From: Ceratobasidium sp. AG-K
Taxonomy: Eukaryota > Basidiomycota > Agaricomycetes > Cantharellales > Ceratobasidiaceae
Direction of reading: 5' to 3'
NCBI GenBank assembly: GCA_037039685.1
Contig: JAWNGF010000005.1
Location: 1,984,001 to 2,048,000, forward strand
Length of the DNA stretch: 64,000 nt
Position numbers and translations under genes: made by a program. The notes beneath the pieces are model-generated. The model was not told the origin of the DNA. It saw only the letters and a list, made by a program, of their open reading frames with translations, and made no database searches. The first letter of the stretch is position 1; every line of letters begins with the position of its first letter. Of the stretch, positions 13,573 to 25,483 are shown one piece after another.

Positions 13573-14899
13573 TACCGACCTTGAATATGTTTTTTTGTGT
13601 CTATTGAACTGTCAATTTGTTGTAAAAGGTCTTGTGGCGCATTAACATAACTTGAGGCATTGTAACTCAGCGTCATGATATCGATGGGATAAACAATTAT
13701 GGACAGCCAAAATATACCAGTTCCTCGCTAGATGCGTCCTCGCAAGCGGTCGGTGGTACAGAGCTATTCAAAAGAACGGTTCTGACGGGTCCTGGTACAC
13801 TCAAGGCGATACCTTGAATTAAGCGCCGAGGTACATGAATTTTGCCACTCTACTCCTCGATCGCCGGCAGGTGACCGACGGAAGCTCCCACGCACTCAAT
13901 GACCCTCCCGCCTCAAGGTCCCTTCGCCCTTGTGCTCTCTGGATTCACGTCGAATGCTATTGGACATGTAGAGATACGCTGGCTGGACGATTGAAGAGCT
14001 TTTCGTCAAACTTGACGATGATGTCCGTTACCACCTCTGAAGTTGCAACCATGTGCCCTAAATCCGATGAGTCGTGTCATCTCAAAAGTACTGTTTGCCC
14101 GAAGTTATGAAGAAATCATCCGCTGATCCTGGTCCATTCACTCTCCCTGAAAGTGACAATCTTGGTACGCAATCTATGTCCACCTGAAACCACTAGCAAG
14201 ACGGGCTCAATGACTTGTAGCACCCGCGCTTAGTCTAACAAGGACATTCTTGAGGCTCGAAATCTCATACAACCTGTGGAGCTCCCATAATTTACTCGTT
14301 CTCACCCGGATAAAATCCCGCGAGACAGACATGCGTATTTCTCTCAAATCAGATATTACCGACCATAAGAGTTTCCAGTTCGCTTAAATACAATGCTATC
14401 TAATTGGCTGTCACCCAGCTGGATTTCATCGGAATTCTAGCCTATCACTCTGAGTTCCCCATAATCACAGACATTCCCCCGCCCTTATATTTAGCTAGTA
14501 CCGCCGTAAACTAGAATGCGCGTGGGTCAAGCTAGTTATAACCGTATGAATCTTGTTGATAATCTACGTCACTAGCAGGATATTACCCCCGCCAGGAACT
14601 CACCACCCCATTAGCGGTGCTGAGCCGCTAGTAACAAATCTTGAGTTCACCTGCGATAGTTAGACGAAGCGTAGAATACACCTAACGAAATCGCTACTGG
14701 GTGAATTAAAGAACTTCCGGGAGAAAGAGTTTATGCTACTACGTTGGGTGGAACCGTGCAGGTACCCTAGACGGATTACAATAGCCTACGACCACTACGG
14801 TACTCGTTAGGAACAAATAAATTCAATCAGACGCATTCGTCGCCCGGTATGCGCCAGCTATGAGACGATCGGCCATTTTCCAAGCCGTCGAGGAGGTGC
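13573..14899. other. Spacer downstream of copy B, nothing recognised
   Basis: After the stop of copy B the sequence keeps a short stretch resembling the region after copy A (a CTTGAATATGT phrase in both). Beyond that I see no gene, repeat or RNA. A 91-codon frame at 13835-14110 has no recognisable motif. Confidence 0.5.
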
Positions 14900-15495
14900 G
14901 GAAATATCTCGCTCGACAATACCTATTTTGGTCTGCGTGTCGGGTTCACATCCATTATCCTCGCCACATCCACCCCCGGTGCCATCCTTCCCGTCCTAGC
15001 ATCTCTCCTACGTTGGCTTCACAGCCGTAATATAGTTTTCAGGGATGCTAGATGTTTGGCTCAGGTGTCATTATCGCCCCTGTATTTATTCACCTTCTGG
15101 CTTCGGCCGTCGAGCCGCTCAACTCAGAATGCCTTACTGAGACATGGACTAAATGTCCTTGGGCGCCTGCACTCACCATGCTTTCTGTATCCCTCGTCTT
15201 TTTTGTCGAGCTCGTTGCCTTCCGAATCGGTACAGCAAAACTCGGCGCCCTTGGGACTGGATCTTATGGTCCGCATATACCCTATCCTCTCAGCACCGCC
15301 CAAATTCTAAGCGGGTCTCACAGATAACCAAGTTCATAGAAACCAGAATACGAAGGAATACGGCGCGCATGGTCCCGAAGCGTCAGTTTTCGCTCCAGGC
15401 AACACGTTATCGAACCCTGAAAAAGCTGAAGCTCAGAATGGTCCCCGATTGGGCTATTTGGTGAAGCCTGTCATGACGCTGGTGGATGTGGTAAG
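14900..15495 (+). pseudogene. Fragment of a ZIP-family zinc/iron transporter gene
   Basis: Translated in three successive frames this stretch reads like the N-terminal half of a fungal ZIP (ZRT/IRT-like) plasma-membrane zinc transporter. Near 14900-15047 it has a first membrane helix block (GLRVGF then IILATSTPGAILPVLA). Near 15052-15300 it has the hallmark GSGVIIAPVFIHLLASA and a second block containing CPWAPALTMLSVSLVFFVEL. From about 15323 comes the variable cytoplasmic loop ending LGYLVKPVMTLVDVV. Frame changes occur near 15050 and 15320, and the C-terminal metal-binding helices (the usual IV-V histidine region) are absent. It is a truncated, decayed copy unrelated to the helicase array, probably a leftover of a rearrangement. 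The family call rests on memory of ZIP motifs. Confidence 0.7.
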
Positions 15496-15746
15496 GGTGG
15501 TTTGGTTAGCGTTTGGTTCGGCTCAATGCGGTTACATGTCGAAGTAATCGATCAACTTCTATTCGGCCAATTCAAAGCTAAACCCAGGAAGTCTTGTTAG
15601 CCTTGTGCTTATCCTCGACTGCGCCAATGAATTTCTTCATTTCGGCCTTGAAGTCCCCAGAACGGCCTGGTGCTGGTTGAAAGCGCCCGGACCCTTAGAG
15701 AGCCGACCTATCTGCCGCTATTGGTTATTGAGCCCTGAGATCATTG

Positions 15747-15764
15747 GTGGCAACTTGTAGCCAC
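15747..15764 (+). promoter_or_regulatory. Promoter dyad GTGGC-N8-GCCAC upstream of copy C
   Basis: Same perfect dyad as before copy B, here 86 bases before the predicted start codon. A TATA-like TTATAAAC follows near 15780. Confidence 0.5.
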
Positions 15765-15850
15765 TCTGGCGCTCCACGTTATAAACTTACCCTTTACCAC
15801 CGTTCTTGTCGATTCCTGTCCTGAAACGATTCAACAAACCAAGAGTGCCA

Positions 15851-17728
15851 ATGCCGCGTCCGAGTCGGGCCAAATCGGATGCCCAACCAAAATCCCCAGA
15901 TTCTCCTCAAAAAAATCTCCTGCTATCGCCTCGCAAGTCGAGGCGCGACAATGACCGGGAGTCGTTACCACCGTCTCCTACTTCACCCAAGATCCGCAAG
16001 GCTCCTAGGAAGGAGTCTTTCAGTGAGCCACGACCGGCGACTCCGGAAGCCTGGATTGAGCTGGCTCTAGTCAAACTGAGACAGCCCACGCCGATTAAAG
16101 TAGCAGAGGGCTTGCTAGTTTTGGCTGATCTCGAGCCAGATTTGCTCAAGTTTCTCATCACCGGTGTGTCAAGATAGTTTGCATACTTCCTTTTATGACT
16201 ATGCTGATGATTCCCCACAGCCGACGAGGAAATTCGTTACACGGTTTCTGGAGCCGTGTGCGGTCAGCTTTTCCAAGGGTACGCGAAGAATGGCAAACCA
16301 GCATGAGTCGCATTCTTCTCGAGCGTTTCCAAATCTACTTTAACCGCCTGCCTCCCGAGTTGGTGGATCGCAAGGTTGACGAGGCAGGTCGGCAGGTCCC
16401 ATTCCTTATTGCTGCGCTCGAGGCTCTCGACAATATCAAATTCGAGTCTGACCAAAACGAACCTGTCGAGGAAGAAGACACTTTCTTTAAAACCAAGGCC
16501 AAGAAGAGCCAGAAACAGCGCAAGGCTGCGGCTGAAAGCATGGGTCGTGCGCATCAAAACACTGTTACTGTTAATCCTAGGCTATTCACCACTGTTGGTA
16601 TGCAGATGCCAACTTGCACAGCGGATATTCTGGATGTGGAGAATACCCTGCTGTCATGTTTGAGCCAGGTGCTAGAGGTACGTAGTGTCGGCCAGCCTTT
16701 CGTCCAACACACACTCACCGGCAAATTAGACGCTGTTTGTGGCGTTTGAGAACTCAGAACTTGCGGCACATGCGAAAGCGCTATTCTTCAGGCAGCCTCT
16801 TCAGTTTGTACCAACCAAGTCTACATTTACAACGGTCTCCAAAGCCGCCAAAGAAACCAGCCTGACAAGCGCTCCCAACCCTGGCGCCTTTCCCCACATC
16901 TGGCCATTGGCTTCAGCCAAATACTTTGACGAAGGCACAGGACTAGGAGCATGGCCCGTGGTGATCTCTGGCCGCGCACATGCTGATCTTTGTCAAATGC
17001 AGAAACGGGACAGTGGCGGGTTTGCAATTATTATCAAGAAGATCACGTGAGTGAAGGGTTTCGTTCGCTTGACTTGATCCGCCGTCTAACAATGTATTTG
17101 AATATTATTTTGACGATAGCGAGCTTTTGCAAGGTTTCTTCTCAGATGATAACCAGAAACGTCTGGTGGGTTTGGACACTGAGGGTATGAGCGTTGGTTG
17201 AATTGCCCGGTGGTCTCACTGAAATGTTTGTTATTAGTTCCGATCTACGAAGCCAAAACCTCTCGAGATATGAGGATTGTATATCAAATCGACCTCGACA
17301 CTGACGTAGATGCAAAGGTATATCTTTCGTATTTCTGATGGTTGATTCTGGCCTAACTCGCCTTTGCTAGCTTGACAAGCAAAGTGAGATAATCATTGCC
17401 ATTTACTGTTCGCCAATTCCCTAATTCTTGAATATAGTCATCAAGGTATATGGAGTCTACACGCACGTGCAATTGGACAACCAAATGTGGTCCCTCGTAT
17501 TGCATTACCACATCAATCGCCGGGGCAAGGAATATTGTCGACGGCAAGTGAATTCATATGCAATCACTCGTAGACGTCTGACCCAGGACCTCATAGATGC
17601 GCCTACCGCACTACCCACTGTGCGCCAGGTCAAAACGTTACACTTCCGGCCCAGTTCAAATACGAGGAAGACATGGAGGAACCTGTCGACTTTTTGTCTC
17701 TTGAGGCGCCAAGCTTGGAGGGTGTGAC
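15851..17728 (+). pseudogene. Copy C, piece 1: N-terminal part of interrupted helicase gene
   Basis: The start ATG at 15851 opens MPRPSRAKSDAQPKSP, parallel to MTRPSRAKSDAS of copy B; an upstream in-frame ATG at 15806 is less likely. Exons follow those of copy B: 15851 to about 16163, 16220 to about 16677, then an exon from about 16730 to 17046, and further short exons to the SLEGV block. One base is missing near 16240-16275 relative to copy B, causing a frameshift. The reading is cut at 17728 inside the exon that resumes at 32498; the 5 bases GTGAC at 17724-17728 are the left target-site copy of the Gy-B insertion. The gene as a whole is broken by at least five LTR-element events. Confidence 0.85.
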
Positions 17729-17767
17729 TTAGCGGTCGTCAACTCTACTACTTAGCAGGTTGTGACA
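17729..17767 (+). repeat. Remnant of Gy-A 5' LTR (last 39 bases)
   Basis: Matches the end of the 3' LTR (25212-25250) with a few differences and ends ...GGTTGTGACA, directly followed by the primer-binding site. The first roughly 450 bases of the LTR are missing, so there is no 5' promoter. Confidence 0.85.
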
Positions 17768-17769
17768 TT

Positions 17770-17781
17770 GCGAAGCAAGCT
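17770..17781 (+). other. Gy-A primer-binding site, self-priming type
   Basis: GCGAAGCAAGCT lies two bases after the LTR remnant. It is the exact reverse complement of AGCTTGCTTCGC in the related solo LTR (complement of 25817-25828) and differs by one base from the same place in the Gy-A 3' LTR (25041-25052). That place is 33 bases after the start of the TATA box, where transcription should start. This is the layout used by Tf1 for self-primed reverse transcription. Confidence 0.7.
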
Positions 17782-17828
17782 CTTTCTCCGCTGAGCCACA
17801 AGAAAACAAGATCACGTGACTTCACAAC

Positions 17829-20036
17829 ATGAACTCAAGGTCCTCAAGCGCAGCGTCAAACAGGCAGGCTACTGAGCCCGTGCCACAAATAGTCGAATTA
17901 TGAACAAACCCTTCAAGGGCATCCAGGGAACAAGCTGGAGACTGGATGGCACTGCTCAGAACCAACAGCCGAGCCTCCAGGCCACCATCAACCAGCATCC
18001 CAGGAGGAATTGGCAACATAGTCAAGACATCACAGGAAGAACCTACCAGTTCCAACAAACAATTGACATCCCCAACCATCAGGGTGATCAAAATCACAAA
18101 CAATAGCCCTCCACCAAGAATTGAACAAAGGGAACCAGGAACAATAGTCAGCCCACATGCAATGAGGATCATTCGACCAACGGGAATTGTGCAATTTGGT
18201 CAAAGAAACGCAACCCCAGGACCATCAATGCTGTCGACAGGTCGGGTACCTCCACCACCACCCCCTGGTCCGAGACAACCCCTCAAAATGCCAAATTTAG
18301 ACAATATTTTCCCACAAGCAACTCTGGCACCTTCCACTCCTGGCATAGTTCCAGTGATGTTGGTAGTTTCCAGAAGCCAAAGTGTAGCAAGTGTCCCCTC
18401 TACCTTCGAGTCACAAAGGAGCGTAGAAACTATCTCTGAAGACAAATGATTGAGAAGGGAGATCATCATTGAAAACACTGATGGAAGAGCAGTACAACCA
18501 TTGGAAAGAATTTTCAATACACTACAAGTCCAGTATCAACAAGAAAACGCAGTACAGGCACTTTGCATTGAAGGACTGGAGAGAAGATGGGATCTTCAAC
18601 AGCAAGAAAACAACAACATGATGCAGTGGATTGAGCGCATTGCTTCCAGAACCAAAGACGGAGTCAACACCTTCTACGAACGTCTCTGAAACTTTGATTG
18701 CGCACAACAAAGGGTCGAGCAAATATTCAAACGATCAGTAGAAAACTTTGAGCACATCAACCAACAATTGGCAGCTCAAAATCAGCTGATCACTCAGAAC
18801 CTGCAAAACCAAGTTGATCGGATCAACAGGATAGAAGAAACTATCGGAAGAATGGCTGAAGGAATGAGGAACATTACAGTTACTCTAGGACGGATCGATG
18901 AGGAAGTTGCTGAAGGTTTCCAAGATCAAACCAACCAACTCAGGGAAATCTGGACAGGGGGACAAGAAATGTTTGATCTCCTTGAACAAATTGGAGCAGA
19001 CGCCCAAGTAGAGTCGGATCACCGACACGAGGAGTCTAGACAAACTTCTATGGAAATCCCAAACCCTAGGGAACCTCCCCTGCATGAGAGGAACATCTCA
19101 CCCCAAGGAAGGCGATCTCCCTCATTTGAGGTGCAAGGACAATCAGGCTATCAAATCAGGAATGAAGGAAGAACCTTCATTATTCAAACAGGACAGGGCG
19201 GAAATGGGAATGGATCTGGCCCACGCATCAAGATGCCCAAAGCATTTGAAGGAACAAGAGGAACAGCCACCGAGACATTCCTTGCACGAATGAAAGCATT
19301 TTTCCACCTGAACCCAAATCAATACGACACTGAGGAACGGCAAATTGTCGCAACCCTCATGAATATGGCAGAAGGAGCAGCAGGGAACTGGGCACAACCT
19401 GCCCTCAATTGATACAACAACAATGAAAACCATCCTTGGCTAGGATCATGGGAAGCCTTCCAAAATGCCTATGAGAAGCAGTGGAGCGACCCTAGCAAAA
19501 AGATCCAAGCAGAACAAGGAATCCAACGCCTCTACCAGAACAAATCCATAGGCAAATATGTCTCTGAATTCTGACTTCTTGCGCAAGAACTCAATTGGAA
19601 TGATGCTGCCTTGATTGCACGTTTCAGGCAAGGGTTGAGTAGACTCATCAAAGCGGAACTTGTCCACGAAGAACTCAGGGACAGGAGGACCGCTGCACAA
19701 AGAGATTTAGAAGGATGGATTGACATTGCCCTCCAGGCCAAAGAAATCCAAAAACTCACCAATCCACAAAGCAAGGGAAAGAAGGAAGACAAGGCCAAAG
19801 GATCCGGAACCACTAGACAAGTGAAGGGAGATCTAGTTCTGAAGGCGGAAAAAACACGCCGCAAGGAGAACAACCTCTGCATCAAATGTGGAGAAGCAGG
19901 ACATGCAATCACTGACTGCAAAAAGGAATGGACCTACAAGGACAAAGGAAAAGCACCAGTGAAAGGGAAAGCCAGCAAAGTGAAGGAAGGAGAAGCGGAG
20001 GAAACCAAGTCCACCAATTCGGAGTTGGAAAACTAG
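17829..20036 (+). pseudogene. Gy-A gag, with five in-frame TGA codons
   Basis: One frame runs from ATG 17829 to TAG 20034-20036, interrupted by TGA near 17901, 18447, 18687, 19410 and 19572. Between the stops the protein is well kept: a Pro/Ser-rich N-terminus, a long coiled-coil stretch near 18500-18990, a retrotransposon gag core near 19230-19720 and a CCHC zinc knuckle (CIKCGEAGHAITDC near 19875-19920). Gag forms the nucleocapsid-like particle and binds the element RNA. Since all five stops are TGA, the likely originals are CGA arginine codons. The pol frame lies at -1 relative to gag. Confidence 0.85.
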
Positions 20037-23000
20037 ATGGGCGTCTCTCCACCGTGTGTGAAGATGCCCTGATACCCTCTCTGTGAAATGTATACTACTG
20101 CAAAGCCACGAATGAATCACCCATGGTATATGCACAAGCAGAGGGAATCACGGAAAACATCTCTACTCTCATCGACTCCGGCTCCACCAGAAACTTCATC
20201 AACCTGAACTTTGCAAAGAAAAACAATATTCCGTTGATCCTTTTACAAACACCCAGAAACATGGAAATGATCGACGGGAAGACTCAAAAGGACTGCATCC
20301 GACACCGATGCAAGTTGAAATTCAATATAGAAGGGAGAACTTTCGAACAAAGATTCTATGTCATGCCAACAGGAACCCAACCAATGATCCTAGGCATGAC
20401 ATGGTTGAGGGAAACAAACCCTGATATTTCCTGGGCCCCCTTCTCTATCAAATGGAGAAAGGAACCTGACATCCAAGCAAAAGCAGGGATGTTACAAGAA
20501 CTTCCTGAAGAACTCAAGGACTTTTCCGATGTCTTCAATGAAGAACAATATGACAAACTCCCGGAACACAGGGAATGGGATTGCAAAATAGACTTCTATG
20601 ACAACAACAAACTCCCAAAGCCAAAAAAGGCTTATCCCCTCTCACCTAGAGAAAGAGAAGCCACAAAGGAGTATGTGAAATTGGAACTCAAGTCAGGAAG
20701 AATCAGACCCAGCAATTCCCCCATTGCCGCTAGCCTGTTTTTTGTCACAAAGGCTTTGAAACCAGGACAAACTGTCCCCGACCTGAGACCTGTTGTTGAC
20801 TACAGGGGAGCAAATGCGGAAACTATCCCAGACCGCTACCCCATACCGTTGATGGATCAGCTTCTGGAAATCTTCAAAAAGACTAGCGACAAATCAAATG
20901 AAGAACTTTTGATCACCTCCTTGGACCTGAAAAACGGATTCTGGAACATGAGAATTAGAGAAGGAGACGAATGGAAAACAGCATTCAGCACTTCTGAAGG
21001 CCTCTTCAAATACACTGTGATGGCTTTTGGACTGAAGAATGCGCCTTCTACCTTCCAAAGAATGATGGACAATATTCTCAGGGACCTGATCAGGAAAAAG
21101 ATAGTAGTCTACATTGACGATATCTTGATCATCTCTAGGGGAAGAAACCAACACACTTTGGACATCAGAGAAGTCCTCAAAAGGTTATGAAAAAACAATC
21201 TGTATGGGAACCTCAAAAAGTGCACCTTTTACGGCAAAAGGGCCAATTGGGTAGGTTTTGTTGTGGACAAAAACGGTATCTCCATGAACAAAGACAAGAT
21301 CAAGACTATCCAGGAATGGCCTATTCCAAAAACTGTCAAACAGCTACAAGCTTTTGTCGGCTTCTGCAACTTCTACAGGAGATTTGTGGTTTCTTTCTCC
21401 TCCATTGTCAAGCCTTTGACTCAGCTTACACGAAAGGACCAAAAATGGGAATGGAAGGAGATACATCAAGAAGCTTTTGAAAACCTGAAGAAAATGATCT
21501 TGGAAGAACCGGTACTGGCACACCCTGACAAATCAAAACAATATTTCCTAGAAACAGATGCCTCAGGAGTCGCTTTAGGAGCAATCCTTAGTCAACAACA
21601 GGACAATGGATACTTGCACCCAATCGGCTTCCTTTCCAAAAGCTTCAAGGACGCAGAATTGAACTACGACACACATGACAAAGAGCTCTTTGCTATCATT
21701 GAGGCGCTGAGACACTGGCGCATCCACCTTGAAGGAAAAAAGGAGCCAGTGATCATCTACATGGATCACAAAAACCTGACCTACTGGAAGGACTCGGTCA
21801 ATTTCAACCAAAGACACCACAGATGGCTTCTGATGCTAGCAAGTTACAATTTCGAGATCCATTATCGTCCCGGGAAGATGTCGGAAAAACCAGATATCCT
21901 CTCAAGAAGAAGCAACCATGGGGACATAGCATCAGCAGAACAGACAATGATATCTGCCAAACAATTCAAAGGTTTTGCTGCCTTGATGGGATCCGACCTC
22001 ATGACTGACCTCAAGGAAGCTCAAGAAGAGGATGAAAGCCTACAAACCTTGATTACCAGCACGAGGAACAAGGATTCTCTTCTGCCATCCGTGAAGAAGC
22101 AATTCAAGGACTACGAATGGGAAGAAGACCTCCTGTGGTATCAAGGAAGGATTGTCGTTCCAGACGAAAAAGATATCAAACTGAAACTGCTGCAATTACA
22201 CCACGATACACCTGTGGCGGGTCACCAAGGGCAAGCAAGAACCTTAGAACTTCTGTCCAGAAGGTACTACTGGCCTGGAATGAAGGCCCAAGTGAACCGC
22301 TTTGTTGAAAGCTGTGAAATCTGCCAAAGAGGGAAGGGAAGCAAAGGACACTTGCTGCTCAAACCCTTACCCATCCCGGAAAAACCCTGGGAAAACATTG
22401 CTTATGATTTCATTGTGAAACTCCCAAGGTCCAAAGGGTTTGACAGTGTCCTTGTTGTTGTAGATCGCTTCTCGAGAATGGCACATTTCATTGCCTGCAA
22501 CAAAGCCACCAACTCGGAACAACTTGCCAATATCTTCATCAAAGAGGTATGGCGCCTCCACGGCTTCCCAAGAACCACAGTTTCCGATAGAGGAACAACT
22601 TTCAAATCTCACTTCCTAAAGGCAGTGTACAAGAGACTCAATATCCAACCAACCTTCAGCACCGCCTTCCACCCGGAGACTGATGGCCTTGCAGAAAAAA
22701 CAAACCAGTGGCTAGAAGGATGGCTGAGAATATTCTGCAATCATTGACAAGATGACTGGGCCAAATGGCTACCTATTGCGGAATTCTGCCACAACAACCA
22801 CAAAAGTTGCATCACAAACAAGTCACCCTTTGAGATTGTCTACGGATTGACTCCAAAATGGACCATTGAAGATTACATGACCCACTCTCCAGAAGGTGAC
22901 AAATGGACAAATGATATGAAGGCCGTATGGGAAGACGCAAAAGCCATGATGGAATACCATCAAACAAAGGAAGAACTTCCAAAAAAGGAATACAAGGAAG

Positions 23001-24637
23001 GAGACAACGTGTGGCTCCTGACTACCAACATCAGAACCAGGCGCACAAGCAAGAAGCTTGACGACAAGAAAACCAGGCCGTTTGTTGTCAAAAAACAAAT
23101 CTCTTCACATGCCTACCAACTCAATCTCCCCAAGTCCATGAAAATACATGACGTCTTCCATGGAAACATGTTGACTCACTACAAGGAAGATGTGGACTTC
23201 CATTGGAACCAACCCCGACCTCCACCAATCATTACGGAAGAAGGAGAGGAGGAATATGAAGTAGAAAAGATCATTGATTGGCACCAAGACCCTGATGGGC
23301 TGAAATACCGCATCAGATGGAAAGGATATGGACCTCTCAAAGACACGGAAGAACGGGCGGAGAAATTTGCCAATATGACTCCAGTGATGAGAAAGTTCCA
23401 GAAAGACTTTCCCACCGGACCTCTCCCTCCGAACTTCAAACCACAGGAATACAAAAAGACGAGAGGAAAGGCAGCTGAAGTCCTCATCCCAGCTACTCAG
23501 CCTACTCCCACCAGTCCGCTCTTAGCCCACTCTCCTACCAAACTTTCAAAAAACTCTTCTACTCTTTTGCAATGGCCCCCATCCGCTCCAGCAATACCGC
23601 CGCCGCTGCCCACCTTGCCTCCTACAGGCTCAGCGCCACCTATGGCAAGGCCATCAAGGCCGGAGGACCTGGCGAATTCGCCATCAACTGCAGGGCCACA
23701 GCGCCCTGGTCCCTCAAGGAGGCCAGGAAACTGGCAAACGATCTGGAGCCTGGGGTCCACCTTGGCTACATCCCCCTCGCCAAGCATGGCGACCTCAAGT
23801 GGGACGAGGAGCGCAAGTCCCTCATCCACCCCCAACTTGGCTCCCTCCTCTGGGTCAGCCACCGCGACGCCCGGCCCTCAAATCCAACTGACATTGGGTG
23901 CAGCAAGTACTACCATTGTTGAGGCTGCATTGGACTCACCGTCCGCAATGTGGTCACCAAGAGCGCCGATGCCTGGAACTGGGACACAGGCTACAAGTGG
24001 GAAGGAGACAAGTGGTTCAAGCAAGAAACCAACCCCTGCCTTGCCCTGGCCAATGGAGGGCATGTTGACAGCGATGGGATCTGGTGGAGCAATTGCGCCC
24101 ACGACTTTACCAGTGGATGGCCCGCCCCTGGTGAGTGGCAAAAGAAACCTGAGCCACTGGTTGCTGACAACACATACACCGAACCCCCCTTCAACGTTAC
24201 CAAGTGGACAGCTGAAGAAGCCGAGCCCCAACCTGCCACTGATGACCACCTGGAGCCAGGCAAGATCAAGGAGGAAACGGTCAACATCCCTCCCCCCCCT
24301 TCTATCACAGACGAAGACACTGAGCAAGTTGAGTGGGAGTGGAATGAAACCTGGGACAGGGCCCGGGAGAACATCAAAACCCTCATTGCTGAGGTCGGGC
24401 ACGCAATCGCCAACCTGGAGCCCCACCCGCCTGCCGATCGTATGCCTTGCAACGCCAACATCCTGGAGGCCTACTGCCTTGTCCAGTGCGGATCCTGGAC
24501 AGTCAACCAACTCAACAAGTGGCTCAACCACCAACAGGAGCAATGGGCACTCCGCAAGCAACAAGAACTCAAGCGCCTCCAACAACAACACCAGGAGGAG
24601 CTCGACAGGCTCTACCAAGAGAAGTGGGACCGCATGA
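20036..24637 (+). pseudogene. Gy-A pol: protease, RT, RNase H, integrase, chromodomain, with internal TGA codons
   Basis: The pol frame is -1 to gag. The stretch before its first ATG (20123), reading LSTVCEDA, aligns with LTVCGET in Gy-2, so pol is probably translated by frameshifting from gag. Domains: protease LIDSGS (near 20170), RT with YIDDIL (near 21110), RNase H FLETDASGVALG (near 21550), integrase zinc finger with HQGQARTLELL and CEICQRG (near 22200-22330), DDE catalytic core with VVDRFSRMAHF and VSDRGTTF, and chromodomain YEVEKIIDW...YRIRWKGYG (near 23255-23330). Premature TGA codons fall in the gag-pol junction near 20084, at 21188 (LRKNNL expected) and at 22745 (where Gy-3 has Arg). 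The last 400 codons or so are Pro/Ser/Thr-rich and overlap the third gene, so they may not be meaningful protein. Confidence 0.85.
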
Positions 24638-24720
24638 ACAAGGTCCTGGAGTCGGACATGCACAACCTGGCAGAGCGTGTTGGCTGGCTGGAGCTGAAGG
24701 AATGGGTCGCCCGCAGATAG
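23572..24720 (+). pseudogene. Gy-A third gene (ORF3), one internal TGA
   Basis: A frame of about 382 codons 3' of the chromodomain, overlapping the pol tail in another frame, from MAPIRSSNTAAAA to a TAG at 24718-24720, with a TGA at 23920-23922. It is rich in Trp and acidic residues (EWEWNETWDRARENI) and has a Gln/Glu-rich coiled-coil segment near its end (QQQHQEELDRLYQEKWDR). There is no signal peptide or membrane helix, so it is not envelope-like. It holds the same position and style as ORF3 of Gy-2 and Gy-3, with weak sequence similarity. Function unknown. Confidence 0.6.
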
Positions 24721-24760
24721 GTCCAGGCGCTCCACTACCTGGCCCTATGTGGGGGGGCAA

Positions 24761-25250
24761 TGTTGTGACCCATCCCGCCCTCTCTCTCTCTTTCTGCAGA
24801 CTCGTGGCTTGTTTTGGCACCTTAAGCGCCTCTTCTGTATAGATGAGCCCTCTCCCTTGCTTAGTGAGGTGTATGGATGACATGTCACCATGAGTCTTAT
24901 GACTCATGCTGTTTTCTATTGGCTGGCCTGAGCAGCCCCCTTTATGACTCGGACTCTGACTTGGGCTTGTGACTCATGTACTTAGTATGACTCACTTGCC
25001 CTTTGCCTATATATACTGGCTTGCAAGCATGGTCACCCCCAGCTTGCTTTGCCTTGTCAACTCTCCCTGCAGTGTGTGATCAGAGGCACTTGGCTACTTA
25101 GCCACTTCAGCAGCCACTTGGGATTTGGAGCTAGGACTTCTACTTAGAAGCTAGCAATTTCCCTTAGCAATTTAGTCTACTTAGACTTATCGCTCATGGT
25201 CAACAAGGCAATTAGCGGTTGTCAACTCTACTACTTAGCAGGTTGCAACA
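24761..25250 (+). repeat. Gy-A 3' LTR (490 bp)
   Basis: TGTTG...CAACA ends, same length as the solo LTR at 25619-26108 (inverse orientation). TATA box TATATATAC at about 25008, predicted start AGCTTG at 25041. bZIP-type TGACTCA sites at 24900-24906, 24970-24976 and 24988-24994. Compared with the solo LTR, most differences are CpG to TpG or CpA, for example TGTCG to TGTTG and CCCGTCC to CCCATCC. Confidence 0.92.
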
Positions 25251-25473
25251 TTATCAGTGTGGGGAAGCCAAGTACACCTGATGATAAGCAAGATAAGAGA
25301 TATCACTCAACATTCTGGAAGTTCTGGAAGCATCACAGATATCAAATGAAAAGACAAATACATCACATGATACAAGTTAAGCGCCAGAGGACATTTGTAC
25401 CAAAAAAGGAAAGTGTTCGGAAAAAAAGATATAAAATCAGAATAAAATGTCTGAGCTTAGTCAGCTCATGACA
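25251..25473 (-). repeat. Gy-B left LTR, truncated by Gy-A
   Basis: 223 bases nearly identical to 32279-32497. The outer (left) part is lost where Gy-A inserted and then suffered deletion. Internal sequence starts at 25474 with a C-rich tract, the minus-strand polypurine tract. Confidence 0.85.
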
Positions 25474-25483
25474 TTACCCCCTC

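Larger units (their letters stand above)
17729..25250 (+). mobile_element. Gy-A: Ty3/gypsy chromovirus, decayed, 5' LTR truncated
   Basis: A plus-strand LTR retrotransposon of the Tf1/sushi-like chromodomain group: LTR remnant, primer site, gag, pol (protease, RT, RNase H, integrase, chromodomain), extra third gene, G-rich polypurine tract (24751-24760) and a full 3' LTR. It was inserted into the left LTR of Gy-B. The 3' LTR ends at 25250 and Gy-B LTR sequence starts at once. The 5' LTR keeps only its last 39 bases and abuts the host GTGAC. Every premature stop in gag, pol and the third gene is TGA, consistent with CGA to TGA decay at CpG. It is not autonomous now. Confidence 0.9.

Noticed and set aside
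23878..24735. 285-codon frame on the minus strand, Leu/Val rich, membrane-like
   Set aside because: Lies antisense to the Gy-A third gene; its hydrophobic bias comes from the complement of Glu/Lys/Gln-rich codons. No splice or promoter context.
25196..25471. 91-codon basic frame across the Gy-A and Gy-B LTR junction
   Set aside because: Runs through LTR sequence of two different elements, so it is accidental.
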